A stretch of DNA of 64,000 bases from Ramlibacter pinisoli. Its GTDB lineage: Bacteria; Pseudomonadota; Gammaproteobacteria; Burkholderiales; Burkholderiaceae_C. Position numbers and translations under genes: made by a program. The stretch is taken from assembly GCF_009758015.1 (NCBI RefSeq), contig NZ_WSEL01000003.1, positions 930,001 through 994,000 of the forward strand, read 5' to 3'. Each line of letters begins with the position of its first letter. Position 1 is the first letter of the stretch. Shown here in pieces: positions 33,411-42,550 of the stretch. Below the pieces are notes generated by a model. That model saw nothing but the letters and a program-made list of their open reading frames with translations, ran no database searches and was not told where the DNA came from.

Positions 33411-35087
33411 ATGTCTGAATCTTTTGCCGCCCTGTTCGAGGAATCGCTGACCCGCTCCGAAATGCGCGCCGGCGAGGTCATCACCGCCGAGGTGGTCCGC
33501 ATCGAGCACAGCTTCGTCGTCGTCAACGCCGGCCTCAAGTCCGAGGCGTACGTGCCGATCGACGAGTTCAAGAACGACAAGGGCGAGGTCGAGGTCGAAG
33601 TCGGTGACTTCGTCTCGGTCGCCATCGACGCCATCGAGAACGGCTACGGCGACACCATCCTGTCGCGCGACAAGGCCAAGCGCCTGGCTTCCTGGATGGC
33701 CCTGGAAAAGGCCCTCGAGTCCGGCGAGTTCGTCACCGGCACCACCAGCGGCAAGGTCAAGGGCGGCCTGACGGTCCTCGTCAACGGCATCCGCGCGTTC
33801 CTGCCCGGCTCGCTGATCGACACCCGTCCCATCAAGGACCTCACGCCGTACGAGAACAAGACCCTGGAATTCAAGGTCATCAAGCTCGACCGCAAGCGCA
33901 ACAACGTCGTGCTCAGCCGCCGCGCGGTGGTCGAGGCGTCGATGGGCGAGGAGCGCGCCAAGCTGATGGAGACCCTCAAGGAAGGCTCCATCGTCCGCGG
34001 CGTCGTCAAGAACATCACCGAGTACGGCGCATTCGTCGACCTCGGCGGCATCGACGGCCTGCTGCACATCACCGACATGGCTTGGCGCCGCGTGCGCCAC
34101 CCGTCCGAGGTGGTGCAGGCCGGCCAGGAAATCACGGCCAAGATCCTCAAGTTCGACACCGAGAAGAACCGCGTCTCGCTGGGCCTCAAGCAGATGGGCG
34201 ACGACCCCTGGATGGGCGTCTCGCGCCGCTATCCGCAGGGCACCCGCATGTTCGGCAAGGTCACGAACATCGCCGACTACGGCGCGTTCGTCGAGCTCGA
34301 GCCCGGCATCGAGGGCCTGGTGCACGTGTCCGAGATGGACTGGACCAACAAGAACGTCGCCCCCAGCAAGATCGTCTCGCTGGGCGACGAAGTCGAGGTC
34401 ATGGTCCTGGAAATCGACGAGGACAAGCGCCGCATCAGCCTGGGCATGAAGCAGTGCAAGGCCAACCCGTGGCAGGAATTCGCGCAGAACACCAAGCGCG
34501 GCGACCGCGTCAAGGGCCCGATCAAGTCGATCACCGACTTCGGCGTGTTCGTCGGCCTGGCCGCCGGCATCGACGGCCTGGTGCACCTGTCCGACCTGTC
34601 CTGGAACGAGCCCGGCGAGACCGCCGTGCGCAACTACAAGAAGGGCCAGGAAGTCGACGCCATCGTGCTGGCCGTCGACGTCGACCGCGAGCGCATCAGC
34701 CTGGGCATCAAACAGCTCGACTCCGACCCGTTCACCACCTTCGTGTCGGTGCACGACAAGGGCTCGGTCGTCAGCGGCAAGGTCAAGACCGTGGACCCCA
34801 AGGGTGCCGAGGTCGACCTGGGCCACGAGATCGTGGGCTACCTGCGTGCCTCCGAGATCAGCCGCGACCGCGTGGAAGACGCGCGCAACGTGCTCAAGGA
34901 AGGTGACGAGGTCACGGCCGTGGTGGTCAACATCGACCGCAAGACGCGCAACATCCAGCTGTCGGTCAAGGCCAAGGACATGGCCGACGAGCAGGGCGCG
35001 ATGGCCAACCTGAGCCAGCAATCGACGCGCGAGAACGCCGGCACCACCAACCTGGGCGCCCTGCTCAAGGCCAAGCTGGAGAAGTGA
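33411..35087 (+). CDS. rpsA: 30S ribosomal protein S1
   Basis: Binds mRNA at the small subunit and unwinds it for initiation. The 558-residue protein has six S1 (OB-fold) domains, for example [41 protein letters not shown] and [21 protein letters not shown] in domains 3-5. Length equals E. coli S1 (557). The start [12 protein letters not shown] is standard, with AAGGAA upstream. It follows cmk and precedes ihfB, the classic order. A 7-bp GC hairpin (35119-35135) sits after the stop codon. Confidence 0.98.
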   Translation: MSESFAALFEESLTRSEMRAGEVITAEVVRIEHSFVVVNAGLKSEAYVPIDEFKNDKGEVEVEVGDFVSVAIDAIENGYGDTILSRDKAKRLASWMALEKALESGEFVTGTTSGKVKGGLTVLVNGIRAFLPGSLIDTRPIKDLTPYENKTLEFKVIKLDRKRNNVVLSRRAVVEASMGEERAKLMETLKEGSIVRGVVKNITEYGAFVDLGGIDGLLHITDMAWRRVRHPSEVVQAGQEITAKILKFDTEKNRVSLGLKQMGDDPWMGVSRRYPQGTRMFGKVTNIADYGAFVELEPGIEGLVHVSEMDWTNKNVAPSKIVSLGDEVEVMVLEIDEDKRRISLGMKQCKANPWQEFAQNTKRGDRVKGPIKSITDFGVFVGLAAGIDGLVHLSDLSWNEPGETAVRNYKKGQEVDAIVLAVDVDRERISLGIKQLDSDPFTTFVSVHDKGSVVSGKVKTVDPKGAEVDLGHEIVGYLRASEISRDRVEDARNVLKEGDEVTAVVVNIDRKTRNIQLSVKAKDMADEQGAMANLSQQSTRENAGTTNLGALLKAKLEK

Positions 35088-35180
35088 TCCGTGGCGCATC
35101 GGGCGCGCGGCAGGGAATGGGCGGGTCCCCCGCCCTCCCCCAGCCGACGCCCGGCGCCCGGCGCTGCAACCTGACGCGAC

Positions 35181-35486
35181 ATGACCCGATCTGACCTCGT
35201 CGAAGAACTGGCCGGCCGCTTCGGCCAGCTCACGCACCGCGACGCCGAGTACGCCGTCAAGGCCATCCTCGACGCCATGGGCGACGCGCTGGTCCGTGGC
35301 CACCGCATCGAGATCCGCGGCTTCGGCAGCTTCTCGATCAACCGGCGGCCGCCGCGGCTGGGGCGCAACCCGCGATCGGGCGAAAGCGTGCAGATTCCGG
35401 AAAAGCGCGTCCCCCACTTCAAGCCGGGCAAGGCCCTGCGCGAGGCGGTGGACCAGCGCACCCAGGAGCTCGAGGGACGCGGCTGA
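35181..35486 (+). CDS. ihfB: Integration host factor subunit beta
   Basis: The DNA-bending nucleoid protein IHF (alpha-beta heterodimer). The 101 residues show the HU/IHF fold with [10 protein letters not shown] and the DNA-intercalating arm [23 protein letters not shown], including the invariant Pro. IHF often assists sigma-54 promoters such as that of glnA. It lies 93 bp after rpsA, as in E. coli. Confidence 0.96.
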   Translation: MTRSDLVEELAGRFGQLTHRDAEYAVKAILDAMGDALVRGHRIEIRGFGSFSINRRPPRLGRNPRSGESVQIPEKRVPHFKPGKALREAVDQRTQELEGRG

Positions 35487-35523
35487 CCCGCGTCCTTACA
35501 ATCCCCGCCAGCAGGGGAGCACG

Positions 35524-35802
35524 ATGAAATACCTCATGTGGCTGCTCAAGGCAGCCATTTTTTTTACCCTCTTCGCCTTCGCGCTGAACAACCAGCAGGC
35601 GACCACCGTGCACTTCTTCTTCGGCACGGCCTGGAGCGCCCCGCTGGTGCTGGTGGTGCTCACCGCCTTCGCCGCCGGCGTGCTGGTCGGCGCGCTGGGC
35701 ATGGTGCCGCGCTGGCTGCGCCACCGCGCCGCGCTGCGCCGCCAGGCCGCCGCCACCGGCCACCCCAGCTCGATGCTCGACACGCGCACGCATGGACTTT
35801 GA
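35524..35802 (+). CDS. lapA: LapA-family inner-membrane protein
   Basis: A 92-residue membrane protein with two helices (about 5-22 and 40-62) separated by the short loop NNQQATTVHFFFGTAW; this pattern is DUF1049/LapA. In E. coli LapA works with LapB in lipopolysaccharide assembly and LpxC turnover. The start has GGGGAG upstream, and the last codons overlap the lapB start by 11 bp. Confidence 0.85.
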   Translation: MKYLMWLLKAAIFFTLFAFALNNQQATTVHFFFGTAWSAPLVLVVLTAFAAGVLVGALGMVPRWLRHRAALRRQAAATGHPSSMLDTRTHGL

Positions 35803-36928
35803 CCTGAGCTGGCTGCTGTGGGGCCTTCCCATCGCCTTCGGCCTGGGCTGGCTGGCCTCTCGCCTCGACCTGCGCCAGCTGCGCATCGAGAACCGGCAGG
35901 CGCCCAAGGCCTACTTCCAGGGCCTGAACCACCTGCTCAACGAGCAGCAGGACCAGGCCATTGACGCCTTCATCGAGGCGGTGCGCAGCGACCCCGACAC
36001 GTCCGAGCTGCACTTCGCGCTGGGCAACCTGTTCCGCCGCCGCGGCGAGTACGAGCGGGCCGTGCGCGTGCACGAGCACCTGCTCTCGCGCGGCGACCTC
36101 AGCCGCGCCGAACGCCACCGCGCCCAGCATGCACTGGCGCTCGACTTCCTCAAGGCCGGCCTGCTCGACCGCGCCGAGGAGGCCCTGCGCAAGCTCGAGG
36201 GCAGCGCCTTCGAGGGCCAGGCCCTGCTGGCGCTGCTGGCCATCTACGAGCGCTCGCGCGACTGGAAGAACGCCGCCGAGATCGCCGCCCGCCTCGAGGC
36301 CTCGGGCCAGGGCAGCTTCGCCAACCGGCGCGCGCACTACCTGTGCGAACTCGCGTCGCAGGCCGGCGACGGCCAGGGCGAGGCCATGGTGCGCGAGGCC
36401 ATGGGCATCGCGCCGGCCGCCGCCCGCCCGTCGATGGAACTGGCCGGGCTGCAGCGCCGCTCCGGCGATGCCGGCCAGGCCTTCGGCACGCTGGCCCAGC
36501 TGGCCGAGGCCTCGCCGTCCACCGTGCCGCTGATGGCCCGGCAGCTCGCCCAGTGCGCGGTCGCCAGTGGCGCCCGCGCACTGGGCGAGCGCGCACTCGC
36601 CATCCTGCGGGCCAGCTACGAGCAGGTGCCCTCGCTCGACGTGCTGGAGGCGCTGGTCGCACTCGAGCCGGAGCAGGCGCGCGCCTGGTACGCGCGGCAC
36701 CTCGAACGTGAACCGTCGCTGGTCGCGGCCACCAAGTGGCTGGCCGGCGAGAAGCTCGGCGACGAGCAGGTGCATCCGCGCCTGCAACGCGCGCTGGAAC
36801 ACGCGTCCAAGCCCCTGGTGCGCTACCGCTGCGCGGCCTGCGGCTTCGAGGCCAACCAGCATTTCTGGCAATGCCCGGGCTGCCAGGCCTGGGACAGCTA
36901 CCCGCCGCGGCGGGTGGAAGAGCTATGA
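35792..36928 (+). CDS. lapB: Lipopolysaccharide assembly protein LapB
   Basis: A membrane-anchored tetratricopeptide protein that adjusts LPS synthesis by bringing LpxC to FtsH. The 378 residues comprise an N-terminal helix (about 5-20), a run of TPR units (about 40-330, for example GNLFRRRGEYERAVRVHEHLL) and a C-terminal rubredoxin-like zinc site with CAAC and CPGC (about 348-368). This architecture equals E. coli LapB (389 residues). The overlap with lapA and the following heptose genes fit a lipopolysaccharide cluster. Confidence 0.93.
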   Translation: MDFDLSWLLWGLPIAFGLGWLASRLDLRQLRIENRQAPKAYFQGLNHLLNEQQDQAIDAFIEAVRSDPDTSELHFALGNLFRRRGEYERAVRVHEHLLSRGDLSRAERHRAQHALALDFLKAGLLDRAEEALRKLEGSAFEGQALLALLAIYERSRDWKNAAEIAARLEASGQGSFANRRAHYLCELASQAGDGQGEAMVREAMGIAPAAARPSMELAGLQRRSGDAGQAFGTLAQLAEASPSTVPLMARQLAQCAVASGARALGERALAILRASYEQVPSLDVLEALVALEPEQARAWYARHLEREPSLVAATKWLAGEKLGDEQVHPRLQRALEHASKPLVRYRCAACGFEANQHFWQCPGCQAWDSYPPRRVEEL

Positions 36929-37012
36929 CTCCCCCCCGAAGCGGCCTGCGGCCGCCTCCCCCTCGAGGGGGCGCCACCAGTGGCCCGGCAAAGCCGGTTC
37001 CACGGTGGCCGC
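36929..37012. repeat. GC-rich intergenic repeat with nested palindromes
   Basis: Contains GCGGCC-TGC-GGCCGC (36941-36955), the 14-bp palindrome CCCCCTCGAGGGGG (36958-36971) and CCGGC-AAA-GCCGG (36985-36997). From memory this phrase recurs between genes in many Comamonadaceae genomes. No second copy is seen in this window. It lies between lapB and the heptose kinase gene and may form a structured RNA. Confidence 0.6.
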
Positions 37013-37055
37013 TTGCCTGCGCCGCCGTGGCATGGGCGATATCAGGACAATTCAA

Positions 37056-37985
37056 ATGAACCCGTCGAAGGAACAACTGTCCAAGGCCCACGTCCTGGTG
37101 GTCGGCGACGCCATGCTCGACCGCTACTGGCACGGCGCGGTCGAGCGCATCTCGCCCGAAGCGCCGGTGCCGGTGGTCAAGGTGTCGCGCGAGGAAGAGC
37201 GCATCGGCGCCGCCGCCAACGTGGCCTACAACGTCAGCACGCTGGGCGCACAGGCCAGCTTCCTGGGCGTGGTCGGCGACGACGAGCCCGGCCATCGCCT
37301 CGAAAAGCTGCTGAAGGACACCGGCATCCGCACCCACCTCAAGCGCGACCCCGGGCTGCGCACGACCGTGAAGCTGCGCGTCATCGGCCGCCAGCAGCAG
37401 CTGCTGCGCATGGACTTCGAGAACGAGCCCGACCACGAGGTGCTGGCGCTGCAGACCGAGGCCTTCAGCGGCCTGGTGGCCCAGCAGCAGGCCGTGCTGT
37501 TCTCCGACTACGGCAAGGGCGGCCTGGCCCACATCCCGGCCATGATCGCGGCCGCCCGCGCCGCCGGGAAGGTGGTGCTGGTCGATCCCAAGGGGTCCGA
37601 CTACGAGCGCTACCGCGGAGCCAGCGTCATCACCCCCAACCGCGCCGAGCTGCAGGACGTGGTGGGCCGCTGGCGCAACGAGGACGAGCTGCGCGCCAAG
37701 GCCCAGGCCCTGCGTACCTCGCTCGACCTGGGCGCGCTGCTGGTCACGCGCAGCGAGGAAGGCATGACCCTCTTCGACGCCCAGGGCGAGCTGCACGTGC
37801 CGGCCCAGGCACGCGAGGTGTTCGACGTCACCGGCGCCGGCGACACCGTCATCGCCACCCTGGCCGCGATGGCCGCCGCCGGCCTGCCGCTGCGCGAGGC
37901 CGTGCCCATCGCCAACCGCGCCGGGGGTATCGTGGTGGGCAAGTTCGGCACCGCCACCGTCTCGTACGAGGAGTTGTTCGCATGA
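37056..37985 (+). CDS. rfaE1: D-glycero-beta-D-manno-heptose-7-phosphate kinase
   Basis: Phosphorylates heptose 7-phosphate at C1 in the ADP-heptose pathway for the lipopolysaccharide core. The 309 residues match the ribokinase-type N-terminal half of E. coli Hld[41 protein letters not shown] and the anion-hole/catalytic motif DVTGAGDTV. The adenylyltransferase half is absent and must be a separate gene elsewhere (rfaE2), as in other beta-proteobacteria. ATG at 37056 has AGGA eight bases upstream. The stop overlaps hldD by ATGA. Confidence 0.94.
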   Translation: MNPSKEQLSKAHVLVVGDAMLDRYWHGAVERISPEAPVPVVKVSREEERIGAAANVAYNVSTLGAQASFLGVVGDDEPGHRLEKLLKDTGIRTHLKRDPGLRTTVKLRVIGRQQQLLRMDFENEPDHEVLALQTEAFSGLVAQQQAVLFSDYGKGGLAHIPAMIAAARAAGKVVLVDPKGSDYERYRGASVITPNRAELQDVVGRWRNEDELRAKAQALRTSLDLGALLVTRSEEGMTLFDAQGELHVPAQAREVFDVTGAGDTVIATLAAMAAAGLPLREAVPIANRAGGIVVGKFGTATVSYEELFA

Positions 37986-38977
37986 CGAGATACGTTGTCA
38001 CCGGAGCTGCCGGGTTCATCGGCAGCAACATCGTCAAGGGCCTGAACGACCGCGGCATCGACGACATCATCGCGGTCGACGACCTCACCCAGGGCGACAA
38101 GTTCAGGAACCTGGCCGACCTCAGGATTGCCGACTACGTCGATGCCGACCTGTTCTACGACGCCTTCGCCGACGGGCACTTCGGCACCGTCGAGGCGGTG
38201 TTCCATGAAGGCGCCTGCAGCGACACGATGGAGACCGACGGCAAGTACATGATGGACAACAACTACACGTTGTCCTGCGGCCTGTTCAGGGCCTGCCAGG
38301 AGCGCGGCGCGCGCCTGCTGTACGCCTCGTCGGCCGCCACCTACGGCGGCTCGTCGAGCTTCACCGAAACGCCGGAGTTCGAGCGGCCGCTCAACGTCTA
38401 CGGCTGGTCCAAGCTGCTGTTCGACCAGCGCCTGCGCCGTGAACTGGGCCCCGGCCTGGCCGGTGCCACGCGCCAGGTGGTGGGCTTTCGCTACTTCAAC
38501 GTCTACGGCCCGCGCGAGCAGCACAAGGGCCGCATGGCCAGCGTCGCCTTCCACCAGTTCAACCAGTTCCGCGAGCAGGGCAAGGTCCGGCTGTTCGGCG
38601 AGTACGGCGGCTACGGCCCGGGCCAGCAGCAGCGCGACTTCGTCTTCATCGACGACGTGGTGGCGGTCAACCTGTGGTTCCTCGACCACCCCGAGCAGCG
38701 CGGCATCTTCAACCTCGGCACCGGCCGGGCCCAGCCGTTCAACGACGTCGCCACGGCCGTCATCTCGGCACTGGCCGGCCGGCCCCACACGGCCGAGTCG
38801 GCCGCCGCCGCCGGGCTGCTGGAATACATCCCGTTTCCGGATGCGTTGCGCGGCAAGTACCAGTGCCACACCCAGGCCGACCTGGCCGCGCTGCGCGCCA
38901 CCGGTTGCGACCATGTGTTCGCCGACGTGCAGACCGGCGTGGCCCGCTACATGGACCGGCTGCAGGCCAATGCCTGA
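37982..38977 (+). CDS. hldD: ADP-glyceromanno-heptose 6-epimerase
   Basis: Converts ADP-D-glycero- to ADP-L-glycero-D-manno-heptose, the last step of heptose precursor synthesis. The 331-residue SDR enzyme has the NADP-binding motif [14 protein letters not shown] at the N-terminus, the [10 protein letters not shown] segment, the catalytic Tyr-x3-Lys in YGWSK and the [13 protein letters not shown] family motif. Overlaps the kinase gene by 4 bp. A hairpin without T-run (38985-39012) follows. Confidence 0.96.
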   Translation: MTRYVVTGAAGFIGSNIVKGLNDRGIDDIIAVDDLTQGDKFRNLADLRIADYVDADLFYDAFADGHFGTVEAVFHEGACSDTMETDGKYMMDNNYTLSCGLFRACQERGARLLYASSAATYGGSSSFTETPEFERPLNVYGWSKLLFDQRLRRELGPGLAGATRQVVGFRYFNVYGPREQHKGRMASVAFHQFNQFREQGKVRLFGEYGGYGPGQQQRDFVFIDDVVAVNLWFLDHPEQRGIFNLGTGRAQPFNDVATAVISALAGRPHTAESAAAAGLLEYIPFPDALRGKYQCHTQADLAALRATGCDHVFADVQTGVARYMDRLQANA

Positions 38978-38984
38978 GCCAGGG

Positions 38985-39012
38985 TCAACGCGCCCGCCGA
39001 GCGGCGCGTTGA
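38985..39012 (+). terminator. GC hairpin after hldD
   Basis: TCAACGCGCC / GGCGCGTTGA forms a perfect 10-bp stem with an 8-base loop, 8 bp after the hldD stop. There is no T-run, so termination is uncertain; it may stabilise the 3' end or attenuate readthrough into the HHH gene. Confidence 0.45.
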
Positions 39013-39040
39013 AGATGTTCCATCCCTAAAGGAGCATTGC

Positions 39041-39601
39041 ATGTTCAAGAAATTCCTGGCTGTCCTCGCCATGTTGTTCGCGTTCGCCGCGATGGCCGCG
39101 GTCGACGTCAACAAGGCCACGGAAGCCGAACTCGACAGCGTCAAGGGCATCGGTCCCGACACCAGCAAGCTCATCGTCACCGAGCGCAAGAAGGGCGACT
39201 TCAAGAGCTGGGACGACTTCATCAACCGCGTGAAGGGCGTGGGTGACAAGCGCGCCGAAAACCTGTCCTCGGCCGGCCTGACGGTCGGCGGCGCCGCCTA
39301 CAAGCCGGCCGCCACCGCCGCGAAGGACGAGAAGGCTGCCGCCAAGGACGAAAAGAAGGACGCCAAGGCCACCGCCAAGGAAGAGAAGAAGGATGCGAAG
39401 GCCGAAGCCAAGGCCGAGAAGAAGGAAGCCAAGGCCGATGCCAAGGCGATGGAAACCAAGGCCGACGCGAAGGCCGACGCCAAGGTGAAGGAATCGAAGG
39501 CCGACGCCAAGGCCAAGGAAGCCAAGGCCGAAGCCAAGGCCGACGAGAAGTCCGCCAAGGCCGACGCCGCCAAGCCGGCCGCCAGCGCTACCAAGAAGTA
39601 A
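39041..39601 (+). CDS. Exported helix-hairpin-helix protein with a long Lys/Ala-rich tail
   Basis: A 186-residue protein in three parts: a signal peptide (1-19, AFAAMAA-V), a ComEA-type helix-hairpin-helix domain (about 20-80, VDVNKATEAELDSVKGIG and GVGDKRAENL) that should bind DNA non-specifically, and a tail of about 95 residues made of AKADAKA/KEEKKDAK-type repeats resembling histone H1-like proteins. ComEA itself is about 110 residues in many bacteria and is needed for DNA uptake; here the tail is unusual. AGGAG lies before the ATG and a strong terminator follows, so it is probably monocistronic. Confidence 0.85.
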   Translation: MFKKFLAVLAMLFAFAAMAAVDVNKATEAELDSVKGIGPDTSKLIVTERKKGDFKSWDDFINRVKGVGDKRAENLSSAGLTVGGAAYKPAATAAKDEKAAAKDEKKDAKATAKEEKKDAKAEAKAEKKEAKADAKAMETKADAKADAKVKESKADAKAKEAKAEAKADEKSAKADAAKPAASATKK

Positions 39602-39638
39602 GGCACTCTCCCCGCAGGGCGCCGTCGCGCGCCCGCAG

Positions 39639-39668
39639 CAAGACCCGCTTCGGCGGGTCTTGTGCTTT
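39639..39668 (+). terminator. Terminator after the HHH gene
   Basis: A 10-bp stem CAAGACCCGC / GCGGGTCTTG with a TTCG tetraloop (39639-39662), then TGCTTT. It separates this gene from the convergent dinB gene. Confidence 0.85.
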
Positions 39669-39688
39669 CAGGGTCCGGCGACGCCCCC

Positions 39689-40237
39689 TCAGGCCTCGGA
39701 CATCGCGACCAGGTCGGTCACGCCGGGATCGACGCCTGCCTGCAGCAGCAGCGTCGTCACCTGGCCGCGGTGGTGAGTCTGGTGGTTGAAGAAGTGGGTG
39801 AGCGGCTGCCAGGCCGGCTGCTCGCGCACCACGCCCTTGGTGTTGGCGTAGCGCAGGGTGCGCAGCAGGAACTCCGGCGGCATCTCGTCGACCCAGCGAA
39901 CGATGGCGGCGTCCAGGGCGCGCCGCGCCTGGCGCAGGCCCTGCCACTCGGCCTGCAGCACCGTGCCGTAGCTCGCCCCCTCGGGCAGCGCCAGCAGGTC
40001 GTCCGCGAGCGCCGGGAACGCGACGCCCTGGCTCGCGAACCGGCGCAGCCACAACCGGTCGGCCCACAGCAGGTGGTTCAAAGTGCCGTCGATGGAGCCG
40101 AAGAACGCGCCGCGGTCGCGCCGGCGCTCGGCCTCGGGCAGGCCCTCAGCCGCGTCGTACAGCCGCTCGTTCATCCAGGCGTTGTAGCGCGCGAGGCGGC
40201 GGTAGTTCGCGTGCAGGGCGGCGAGCGCATCGGTCAT
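39689..40237 (-). CDS. DinB-family putative metal-dependent protein
   Basis: A 182-residue four-helix protein of the DinB/YfiT family. Metal-binding histidines are expected at His in LNHLLWADRLW and in FFNHQTHHRGQV, which match the family triad. Members include thiol-dependent S-transferases and DNA-damage-inducible proteins; the reaction here is unknown. The ATG at 40237 starts at MTDALAALHANY; the longer frame upstream overlaps the racemase gene and is rejected. The start lies 4 bp before the racemase-gene stop, so the two are probably co-transcribed. Confidence 0.85.
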   Translation of the reverse strand: MTDALAALHANYRRLARYNAWMNERLYDAAEGLPEAERRRDRGAFFGSIDGTLNHLLWADRLWLRRFASQGVAFPALADDLLALPEGASYGTVLQAEWQGLRQARRALDAAIVRWVDEMPPEFLLRTLRYANTKGVVREQPAWQPLTHFFNHQTHHRGQVTTLLLQAGVDPGVTDLVAMSEA

Positions 40238-40241
40238 GCGG

Positions 40242-41003
40242 TCATTGTCTCCCCGCGGCACCGGCCAGCGCGCGCAGCACCGGGTGGTCCAGCAGGCACA
40301 GCGTGCGCAGCCCGGTGGCCGCCTCGACCGCCTGCCGGTACGGCGGCATGTTGGTGCACTCCAGCACGACGGTCCGCAGGCCCGCATCGCGTTGCCGCAA
40401 CGCGAGGGCAGCGGCCACGACGTCGCCGGCGGCCCGCGCGAGGTCGAGCGTGGCGCGGTCGCCCAGGATGGACGAGGCGAAGTGCCCCGCGGGCGCGACG
40501 CCCTGCACCACCACGTCGGCCAGCCGGTCGCGCGGCACGCCGGCCGCGAGCAGGTGCGCCTCTCCCAGCGAGCGATCGTCGATGGTCAGCACGCCCACCC
40601 GCCGCTCGTGCTGCAGGCACTGCGGCAGCAGCAGCAGGCTGGAGGTGACGACCGGCACCGGCAGCGCCTCCTGCAGGCGCTGCTGGGCGAGCACGAGGAA
40701 GCCGCAGCTGGTGGTGATGGCCTGCACGCCGGCCTGCGCCAGTTCCCGGGCCGCCTGCACGAAGGGCGGTAGCACCGTGTCGAGGTCGGCGCCGGCGGCC
40801 GGCCGCACGATGGCCGACGGCGCGGCGCGCGCCACCACCCGCCGCAGCACCGGGACGCCCCAGGCGTCCCCGCGCCCCAGGTCGCCGGGAGGCCGCGGGA
40901 AGCGCGTGTCGAGGGCCAGGAGGCCCAGCACCGGCGGGGGAAAGTCCGGTGGCGCTGGCCCGAGACTTGCACGTATGCTCGCGTCCTCGTTCATTCGGCG
41001 CAT
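40242..41003 (-). CDS. Aspartate/glutamate racemase-like protein
   Basis: A 253-residue protein with the two catalytic-type cysteines of the Asp/Glu/hydantoin racemase fold, in TTSCGFLV (about residue 100) and LECTNMPPY (about residue 218). Length and the DTRFPRPPGDLG N-terminus match uncharacterised members in Burkholderiales rather than MurI. ATG at 41003 (MRRMNED) is chosen; ATG at 40994 is equally possible, and neither has a clear ribosome-binding site. It is divergent from the TRAP transporter across 15 bp, so promoters must overlap the coding ends. Confidence 0.75.
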   Translation of the reverse strand: MRRMNEDASIRASLGPAPPDFPPPVLGLLALDTRFPRPPGDLGRGDAWGVPVLRRVVARAAPSAIVRPAAGADLDTVLPPFVQAARELAQAGVQAITTSCGFLVLAQQRLQEALPVPVVTSSLLLLPQCLQHERRVGVLTIDDRSLGEAHLLAAGVPRDRLADVVVQGVAPAGHFASSILGDRATLDLARAAGDVVAAALALRQRDAGLRTVVLECTNMPPYRQAVEAATGLRTLCLLDHPVLRALAGAAGRQ

Positions 41004-41018
41004 TGTCCCGGAGCACCC

Positions 41019-41990
41019 ATGAAACTCAAGTTCGCCCTCGCCACCGCCGCGGCCACGCTGTCCTGCGGCGCCTTCGCCCAGACCAAGTGGGACCTGCCCG
41101 CCGCCTACCCGGCCTCGAACTTCCACACCGAGAACCTGGTGCAGTTCGCCAACGACGTCGAGAAGGCCAGCGGCGGCAAGCTCAAGATCACGGTGCACGC
41201 CAACGCGTCGCTGTTCAAGGCCAACGAGATCAAGCGCGCGGTGCAGAGCGGCCAGGCCGCTGCCGGCGAGGTGCTGCTGGTCAACTTCGAGAACGAGAAC
41301 CCGATCTACGGCGCCGACGGCATCCCCTTCCTGGCCACCAGCTACGCCGAGTCGCGCAAGCTCGCCACCGTCCAGAAGCCCTTCCTCGACAAGTTGCTCG
41401 GCGCGCAGGGCATGAAGCTGCTGTACACCGTGGCCTGGCCGCCCCAGGGCATCTACACCAACAAGGAGCTCGCCTCGGTGGCCGACATGCGCGGCCTGAA
41501 GTGGCGCGCCTACAGCCCGGCCACCGCCAAGATCGCCGAGCTGATCGGCGCCCAGCCGGTCACCATCCAGGCCGCCGAACTGTCGCAGGCGCTGGCCACC
41601 GGCGTCATCAACAGCTACATGAGCTCGGGCTCCACCGGCTACGACTCCAAGACCTACGAGAGCATCAAGTACTGGTACGACACCCAGGCCTGGCTGCCCA
41701 AGAACGCGGTCATCGTCAACCAGAAGGCGTTCGACGCCCTCGACAAGCCCACCCAGGAGGCCGTGCTCAAGGCGGCCGCCGAGGCCGAGAAGCGCGGCTG
41801 GAAGTCGAGCGAGGAGAAGAACGACTGGTACAAGAAGGCGCTGTCCGAGAAGGGCATGAAGATCGTGGCCTCGCCGGCCAAGCTGACGTCCGACCTCAAG
41901 CAGGTGGGCTCCATCATGCTGGCCGACTGGGAGAAGAAGGCCGGCCCCGACGGCAAGGCGCTGGTCGAAGCCTTCCGCAAGGCCAAGTGA
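41019..41990 (+). CDS. dctP: TRAP transporter solute-binding protein (DctP type)
   Basis: The periplasmic binding protein of a tripartite ATP-independent periplasmic transporter. The signal peptide ends AFA-Q near residue 21. The family features include the Arg in MRGLKWRAYSP that salt-bridges the substrate carboxylate, and the GVINSYMSSGSTG segment. The substrate is most likely a carboxylic acid but cannot be named. First of three contiguous TRAP genes. Confidence 0.92.
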   Translation: MKLKFALATAAATLSCGAFAQTKWDLPAAYPASNFHTENLVQFANDVEKASGGKLKITVHANASLFKANEIKRAVQSGQAAAGEVLLVNFENENPIYGADGIPFLATSYAESRKLATVQKPFLDKLLGAQGMKLLYTVAWPPQGIYTNKELASVADMRGLKWRAYSPATAKIAELIGAQPVTIQAAELSQALATGVINSYMSSGSTGYDSKTYESIKYWYDTQAWLPKNAVIVNQKAFDALDKPTQEAVLKAAAEAEKRGWKSSEEKNDWYKKALSEKGMKIVASPAKLTSDLKQVGSIMLADWEKKAGPDGKALVEAFRKAK

Positions 41991-41994
41991 GCCG

Positions 41995-42528
41995 ATGCGG
42001 CGCTTCCTCGACCGCCTCTACTACGCATGCGGCGCCGTGGGCGCCGTTTTCGTGGGCCTCATCGGCGTGCTGATGATCGGGCAGAGCGTGCTGCGCGAGT
42101 TCGGCGTGCGCACCGGTGCGGTCAACGACGTGGTGGCGTGGTTCTGCGCCGCGGCCTCGTTCTTCGCCATGGCGCACGCCTTCAAGCACGGTGACTTCGT
42201 GCGCGTGACGCTGCTGCTCGACTCGGTGCCGGCGCGGGCCCGGCGCGCACTCGAGATCGCCTGCCTGGCCGTCGGCTCCGTCGCCGTCGGCTACCTGGCC
42301 TGGTGGGCCAACCGCTTCACCTACGACAGCTGGCAGTTCCACGAGGTCGCTCAGGGCCTGCTGCCCATCCCGATCTGGATCCCGCAGGCCAGCTTCGCCT
42401 TCGGCTCGGTGCTGCTGTTCATCGCCGTCGTCGACGAGCTCGTCATCGTGCTGCGCGGCGGCAAGCCCACCTTCGTCGTCGCCGTGGAGCAGCGCCACGC
42501 GCAGGGCGACTTCTCCTCCGACGTCTGA
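41995..42528 (+). CDS. dctQ: TRAP transporter small permease (DctQ type)
   Basis: The four-helix membrane subunit, 177 residues, with helices at about 10-35, 45-65, 88-108 and 128-150; NDVVAWFCAAASFFAMAHA is typical of the family. It sits 4 bp after dctP and 22 bp before dctM, and should form the membrane complex with the large subunit. Confidence 0.9.
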   Translation: MRRFLDRLYYACGAVGAVFVGLIGVLMIGQSVLREFGVRTGAVNDVVAWFCAAASFFAMAHAFKHGDFVRVTLLLDSVPARARRALEIACLAVGSVAVGYLAWWANRFTYDSWQFHEVAQGLLPIPIWIPQASFAFGSVLLFIAVVDELVIVLRGGKPTFVVAVEQRHAQGDFSSDV

Positions 42529-42550
42529 GCGGCCCGGCCGCCCCCTCCCC

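Noticed and set aside
39300..39600. Possible tandem-repeat or CRISPR-like array
   Set aside because: The repetition is codon-level (AAG/GCC-rich) within the Lys/Ala tail of an open gene; there are no regular spacers.
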